In this document: one piece after another, positions 60,101 through 64,000 of the stretch
Layout: the number at the start of each line of letters is the position of its first letter
How positions within the stretch are numbered: the first letter of the stretch is position 1
Origin: Acanthaster planci
Taxonomy: Eukaryota > Echinodermata > Asteroidea > Valvatida > Acanthasteridae
Length of the DNA stretch: 64,000 bases
Assembly: GCF_001949145.1 (NCBI RefSeq)
Contig: NW_019091623.1
Span: 212,889 to 276,888 of the forward strand
Direction of reading: 5' to 3'
The notes under the pieces: generated by a model
The model's database searches: none
What the model saw: only the letters and a program-made list of their open reading frames with translations
Told to the model about the DNA's origin: nothing
Made by a program: the position numbers and the translations under genes

Positions 60101-63100
60101 TTGACAGAAAGTAAAGCACTTTTTAATGGAACAAATAGAAACAACATTATTGAACACCAAATCTCCCTTCAACATTGTCTCCGATTTAAGGGCCATTTTA
60201 ATCGACAATAGAAATATTTCATTGTACTGTATATTCTAATTTTTTTCTCGATGCCTGTTTTTTCCTGTTGATCACTTGGTCCGGTTTTTACTCGTTTACA
60301 AAATAATGATGACAGGAATTTAACAAATCAACTGTACCTTCCCGCACAAGTTCAGTTTTAACTTCTTTGTGTAAGTCACTTCAGCTTCTGGCTTTCTCTT
60401 GACGTTTTCTGCCGTTATCTTGAAGGCAGGTGTCGAAGTCTGATTCCCGCAAACGTCCACGAGGGTGTAGTCGCACTCTCCTTGAAAGTTGAATTGGAGA
60501 CCGTCGAAGGTTTTGTAGTGCGGGTCACCCCAGATGTAGCACACACCAGGAGCTAGAAAGATATTACGCTCTTAATTAAAATCGTTGTTCAAAATGCACT
60601 TTGTACTGACTTTAAAAGCTTTTTCTTGGTAATTGTTGGGGACAAAGTTTATTTTATGTTACAAAGAGCGACAGAAAATGTATGTATAATGCAATGTACT
60701 AATTCCTCGAAATTTATTTTTGAACTCTTTATTTTCAGTACATAAAAGAACATGAAACGACACCACAGGACAGGTTAGGTAAAACCATTAAAAGTTTTGA
60801 AAAGCACAAAAAATGGTACATCCCAACAGGACGCTGATTAAAAGAAAAGGTAATTCATAAGACAATTTTTTTTTAAGATAGACGTACGTTCTGTCCTGGC
60901 GCGTACATTTTTCCCCAGTATTTTATCACTCTGTTTCCTCGCAGATTGGTCTGCTTCAAATCAAATGAAAGTGGATTAAGAAAGTTTTCCTGGAAATAGA
61001 GGAAAGCGTCACTCACCCCTGGTGCAATTTTCCCTTCCGTCACCAAAGTACCCATTCTTACAGAAGCAGTCCCGCACGCCGTTTGAGATGTCACATTTGG
61101 CCTTGGCGTGGCAAACGTTGTCTTCGCAAAATGCTTGGGTCCCGTTGCAGTGACATCTCGTCGAGCAGTCTTCACTCAACCATTTATCTCCTCTCTAAGT
61201 TAACCAACAATTTGCCAAAAAGATGTCGATTCAGTACGTTTTTCACCAGAAGGATATCACCATTATTCATACTGAAGACGTTTAAGTTGGCACACTGCAG
61301 TGCACTGGTGGCGCTGTTTGCCTTTAAGGTCGGCGTAAGTGAGGTCAACACGCAGTCATATTACGTAGCGGGCGCGCGAAGTCGCAAGTTCAGTATGGGA
61401 AAGGCAGCATTTCAACTAAACAAGAATCTTTTCTTTTTCTGTGCTCTGGGATCTGAAGTATCAAGGTAAGACAGGGCTACGTTCAGGGTGAGGTAGGCTG
61501 CAGTCTTTGAAACTGCAACTGTTTCAATTTCAAATGGAGCATGCAGGTACCACACGCCATCTACATACCTTTAGATAGGTCCCATCCTGGAGAACGCACC
61601 CACACTCTGATGGCAAGACACAGCGCCCTCCTTCCAGTACCTTTCCCTCGGGGCAACGGCAGGTCTCCACGCAAGTCTGATTGCACATGTCTTCCATGAG
61701 ACGCTTTGCGCAAGTGTCGTGACAAGCACGTCCACAGGGCTCGTAATGCATACCATCCGGGCAAGGATATGCTATGCAAAAATACATTCATCGAACGAAC
61801 TTTTTGAAAACATGCGGAGTTTCATGTATGTTGTCTCTGTTCTGCCTTCTGTTTCTACTAAAGTTCCGCCTGCTGTTTGACTGCAGTGCGAAGCTATAAT
61901 ACGTGTATGTACACTTTATTGATCCATTCATCCTATACACACGACAGGAAACAACAATATTGTTACAACGCAAGCGTTATAGCCACACCAGTACATTAAA
62001 TACGCTCAAGATTCTGCAGAGTATTCTCTTAATTCAAAACCAGGGTCAGAGAGAGAGAGAGAATTACCAGCATGCACACTCTGCAATAGTCAATCAAATA
62101 TACGCATTCAATTTGTCGTCGACCTCAATTAACAAAATGTCGGTTGCACGTATATGCTTACCACACTGTGGTGTTTCCACCCTCCAATTTCTAATTTCCA
62201 CGCCCCTGTTGCGGCAGGCCTCTCCATATTGTGACAGGCTGTCGCAGAGGAAGTTATCGTTCGGCAGGTAGGCGCAGAGGTCATAGACGCAAGCCTCGTG
62301 ATACGGTCGAGCGTCAACGAAGTCGTGGCACAAAGCAAATGGGCCTGTCAAAATATAGCTTTTAAGGTACGGTACCAACTCCAGAATATCCTGACTATGG
62401 GTTAACCGTTATCCAGCTGTCACACCCAACAAGAAAAAATTTTAGAACCAGACATTTCAAACAATCGTCAAAGATATTTGTGCTCTCGCAGTAGAAGTAA
62501 AAAAACTGCTGTACCTTTTTATTGGCTGCAAAGAACTGAAATATAAGAATATAGAAAAGTCAAGAACTCTGTTGTTTTGATCTATGAAGGATCGAAACAT
62601 CAGGTCCTCTTACCGTTTCAATTTGTGAAATTGCATGTATATGTATGTAATTTCTTCTCAGCACTTCAAATTATGAGCATGTTCCTGTTAATTCTCAACT
62701 AATATTCGCAATTTTTCTCCCGATTACTCGTTTTCGCACCTTTCATTTTCTTTCATTCTTATTTTTTCGTATAAGAGTTATTGTACCTTAATTTGACTTA
62801 AAACGCACGAACTGTGATTGTCTTGTTTATTGATATTTTATCTCATGTTTCTGATCACCTGTCTCGTCAATGATGACGTAGCACAAATCCTGCGCTCTTT
62901 CCTTGTTTTCCGGTTCCTCGTCGCATGGACTCGGTACTATGATCTCATCGAAGCATTGATCAGGATATGTTGCCCAGCTGTTTCCAAAATCATTTGCAGT
63001 CGGGACCTTGTAGTGAAAATAGACACAAAAAACATTTTCTTAAATCAATATACTGATGGTGGATCGGGAAAATATGCATTTCTCCAAAACACAAGTCAAG

Positions 63101-63925
63101 AAGAACATTGTTTTGTATTACAAAACTAATATAAGATGAAACTAATAACATACCGTTAGGTGATCCGGAGTAACGAAGTCGTTCTCTGAGTTACCATCAA
63201 AGTTACCGCAGAGGCCACACGTTTGGTTAGCATAGTGAGAGGGTAGTGATATCTCAGCGGTACGATGGCCATCCCAACGAATGGATAATCCAAACGCTGT
63301 TGCCAATGTCTTGAAAACATGGAAAATATAACCCACAGTTTACGGACTGTAAGGATGTTTTTCTTCTGAGTCCAGAGTTACACCAAAAGTTGGTATAATG
63401 AAATTGTACATTACATAAATTCACTACGAAATACATCTTTCACAAACTATTTATCCAATTTTGTATAAACTGAACAGCATATGAAAAGGAAACCACAGCC
63501 AGATTAAGATATTAGCTGGTTATTCAGAAATTATAAATACTGGAGTAAAGTAAAATTTCAGCAGTCAATGCATTAATTGGATTTCAATCAAGCGTAACTG
63601 AGGCCTACCAGTTTGTATCCGTCCTGCAATATCAGGACACCATCTGCACGTTCGACCGGTGGTGTGACGACCACCCCGTCAATGCGAAGCTCTCCCCTCC
63701 TACGCAGTGAGTATTCCCCACTCCTGTAATGTAGTCTCAACTCTTCGGTATATGACACCGGATCGGAGGGCTTCATCTTGACATTCCTCGCCGACAGGTG
63801 GAAAGATTCCGAGAGCTGGCTGCAATTCCTGGCGAGCGTGTATTCGCAGTCCCCTTGGAAGTCATACTTGAATCCGTCAAATGTGATATAGTGGGGATCT
63901 CCCCACACTGTGCAAACTCTGGAAC
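41813..63925 (-). CDS. Large vWD-C8-TIL / Thr-rich / FN3 single-pass membrane protein (5' part outside window)
   Basis: Exons in order of reading: 63925-63609, 63309-63154, 63006-62859, 62344-62162, 61771-61569, 61194-61017, 60552-60338, 60099-59992, 59497-59342, 58576-58432, 58028-57849, 57563-57358, 56538-56343, then 49575-48763, 47996-47694, 47084-46776, 46128-45817, 45393-45052, 44457-44346, 43568-43327, 43083-43054, 42700-42601, 42113-41813. The visible coding sequence is about 797 residues in the vWD part and 954 in the FN3 part. The two parts are joined here because 56343 ends in phase 1 within EPTT and 49575 starts in phase 1 inside a Thr-rich run, giving continuous sequence. The intervening gap is the longest by far, so two genes remain possible. 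vWD-C8-TIL arrays occur in mucus and egg-coat adhesion proteins (zonadhesin, FCGBP, mucins). The FN3 array, membrane helix and tail make this a surface receptor-like protein. The N-terminus is missing. Confidence 0.75.
42601..42700 (-). CDS. Transmembrane-helix exon
   Basis: 100 bases from CTTCTTCAG to GCAG|GTAATT. It reads [32 protein letters not shown]: one hydrophobic helix of about 22 residues followed by basic residues, so the protein is type I with the FN3 domains outside. It starts in phase 1 and ends in phase 2. Confidence 0.88.
43054..43083 (-). CDS. 30-base juxtamembrane microexon
   Basis: TCTCGCAG acceptor, 30 bases in phase 1-1, donor GAAG|GTAGAT. It encodes [10 protein letters not shown] plus a split codon, a Thr/Val spacer between the last FN3 Cys loop and the membrane helix. 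Skipping it would keep the frame. Confidence 0.65.
43327..44457 (-). CDS. FN3-like domain 6, split over two exons, with terminal Cys loop
   Basis: Exons 44457-44346 (112 bases) and 43568-43327 (242 bases) together make 354 bases in phase 1-1. The intron interrupts a Gln codon (CA|G) in the middle of the domain (WNMVQFQ). This is the only FN3 here with an internal intron. It continues [20 protein letters not shown], with an inserted basic SSRNRRQAQ loop, and ends [14 protein letters not shown]. The basic loop could be a protease site. Confidence 0.85.
44039..44215. mobile_element. MITE-like family 1, complete short copy in the FN3-6 intron
   Basis: The left half is ATACGGACCATTCACAATGG, CACCTCCAAGAGTTTGCAAC, CCAATCACAACGCCCGAAAT, CTGTCAACC. 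The right half is its near reverse complement, ending GGAGGCGCACTTTCGTAAAA, CGCCCGTATT. 177 bases. It lies between the two halves of one FN3 domain. Confidence 0.8.
45052..45393 (-). CDS. FN3-like domain 5 with terminal Cys loop; predicted GC donor
   Basis: 342 bases, phase 1-1 if the donor is CACAG|GCGAGT. It reads [58 protein letters not shown] and ends [19 protein letters not shown]-type donor two bases on (GCGA|GTGACA) would break the phase that every neighbouring module keeps. Confidence 0.8.
45817..46128 (-). CDS. FN3-like domain 4 with terminal Cys loop
   Basis: 312 bases, phase 1-1. It reads [59 protein letters not shown] and ends [14 protein letters not shown]. It has the classic FN3 Trp, Leu and Tyr pattern. 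The donor is AATT|GTACGG. Confidence 0.87.
46600..46745. mobile_element. MITE-like family 2, copy in an FN3-gene intron
   Basis: The left end is GAATAGAGCATTTGCATGGC, TGCCATCTTTG; the right end, inverted, is CAAGATGGCTATCAAGCAAA, AGCTCTATGC. The centre reads TTTCCCTGTGGAACAAAAG, shared with 25640-25790. About 146 bases, non-coding, sitting just downstream of the FN3-3 donor on the gene strand. Confidence 0.75.
46776..47084 (-). CDS. FN3-like domain 3 with terminal Cys loop
   Basis: 309 bases, phase 1-1. [20 protein letters not shown] lacks the usual first-half Trp. It continues with [20 protein letters not shown] and ends [14 protein letters not shown]. Strongly GC-biased compared with the flanking introns, as are the other FN3 exons. 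Confidence 0.83.
47694..47996 (-). CDS. FN3-like domain 2 with terminal Cys loop
   Basis: 303 bases, phase 1-1. It reads [29 protein letters not shown], then the conserved L..L.P...V.VRI strand, ending [15 protein letters not shown]. The donor GAAT|GTATGT leaves the T of a codon. It is close to domain 6 in the WN-VxxQ motif. Confidence 0.85.
48763..49575 (-). CDS. Thr/Pro-rich mucin-like segment plus first FN3-like domain
   Basis: This 813-base phase 1-1 exon opens VMPTTLSK and runs about 170 residues rich in Thr, Gln and Pro with irregular TTxQPxTT repeats, a likely O-glycosylated stalk. An FN3-like domain follows ([18 protein letters not shown] ... VEWRPL ... [18 protein letters not shown]). 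It closes with [14 protein letters not shown], the Cys loop seen after each FN3 in this protein. The donor is GAAG|GTAATT. Open frames on the opposite strand are shadows of the repeats. Confidence 0.85.
54181..54363. repeat. Three tandem repeats of about 60-66 bases
   Basis: Each unit runs GCAACCACGCCCTAATACCA then TGTGACATCGCCACCAGG and TACTTCAGTGTTGCAACCA. Units start at 54181, 54240 and 54306; the second and third carry a small internal duplication (an extra ACATTTG or ACATGTG). An antisense open frame across it simply reflects the repeat. Confidence 0.85.
55054..55179 (+). CDS. Small open frame with signal-peptide-like start, possible lone first exon
   Basis: From ATG 55054 the frame reads [20 protein letters not shown] then [13 protein letters not shown], with a strong hydrophobic core, and stops at 55179 (41 residues). 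CCAG|GTTTAC after WKP could be a phase-1 donor, which would make this the first exon of a + strand secreted or membrane protein continuing elsewhere. I see no matching downstream exon within the window. It may equally be chance. Confidence 0.25.
   Translation: MSGPYVCVAVCVLIASLSAFLTSIWKPGLPAKQIEDTLIHT
56343..60552 (-). CDS. vWD-C8-TIL unit 2 (seven exons)
   Basis: Exons 60552-60338 ([20 protein letters not shown]), 60099-59992, 59497-59342 ([28 protein letters not shown]), 58576-58432, 58028-57849 (C8), 57563-57358 ([42 protein letters not shown]) and 56538-56343 ([15 protein letters not shown]...[14 protein letters not shown]). Exon sizes and phases mirror unit 1 closely (156/156, 148/145, 183/180, 203/206). 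The last exon runs out through QVAEPTT into phase 1, pointing to a Thr-rich continuation. Confidence 0.88.
61017..63925 (-). CDS. vWD-C8-TIL unit 1 (six exons)
   Basis: The vWD starts [20 protein letters not shown] and includes CEYTLARNC; the second exon has [14 protein letters not shown] and [23 protein letters not shown], the C8 cysteines (exons 63006-62859 and 62344-62162, ending TPQC) and the TIL domain (61771-61569: [38 protein letters not shown]) follow. The unit ends with a Cys-rich exon (61194-61017, GDKWLSEDC...[15 protein letters not shown]-like at the end). CGLCG is intact. The first exon here is 317 bases, whereas in unit 2 the same segment is split into 215 and 108. Confidence 0.88.
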
Positions 63926-64000
63926 CTGAATTACAAACATCAAAACAAGCGAAAACCGATTACAAGCCGCCATCACTGCAAAACCTTTGTCGAAGGCTTA

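Noticed and set aside
1-64000. CRISPR arrays, bacterial operons, rRNA genes, retroviral or other viral genes
   Set aside because: No such repeats, ribosome binding sites, rRNA signatures, or polymerase, integrase or capsid motifs were seen.

Overview
This is a 64 kb piece of an animal nuclear genome, most likely from a marine invertebrate deuterostome (amphioxus, echinoderm or hemichordate; the sequence alone does not decide which). The evidence is spliced genes with GT-AG introns, exon phases typical of metazoan extracellular modules, families confined to or typical of animals (Cys-loop receptor, adhesion GPCR, class A peptide GPCRs, vWD-C8-TIL and FN3 proteins), and AT-rich non-coding DNA with short inverted-repeat transposons. 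There are no bacterial operons, CRISPR arrays or ribosome binding sites. Layout, + strand: (1) 4061-7854, six exons of a nicotinic-acetylcholine-receptor-like subunit; the first (signal-peptide) exon was not found. (2) 13416-27298, a 19-exon adhesion GPCR with a signal peptide, a minisatellite-encoded Thr-rich stalk, two hormone-receptor (HormR) domains, a GAIN domain, an intact GPS cleavage motif and seven membrane helices. (3) 29184-36310, a tandem cluster of three class A GPCR paralogues: a frameshifted pseudogene, then two intact single-exon genes, each with a TATA box about 87 bases before its ATG. Minus strand: (4) 63925 down to 41813, 23 exons of a large membrane-anchored protein that enters the window already in progress. 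It has two vWD-C8-TIL units, then a Thr-rich segment, six FN3-like domains that each end in an EGF-like cysteine loop, a 30-base microexon, one membrane helix and a cytoplasmic tail. The two halves (56343-63925 and 41813-49575) join in a compatible phase across a 6.8 kb gap and are probably one gene, but this needs a transcript. The rest is intronic or intergenic. Two families of short inverted-repeat elements (MITE-like) are scattered through it, with a few tandem or palindromic repeats and one degenerate tRNA-like sequence. Nearly all proteins here act at the cell surface: a ligand-gated channel, chemosensory or neuropeptide-type receptors, and an adhesion or mucus-type membrane protein. There is no sign that they form one pathway. 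Exon limits were read by eye from splice signals and checked by reading-frame closure. No similarity search was run, so family names rest on recognised motifs.
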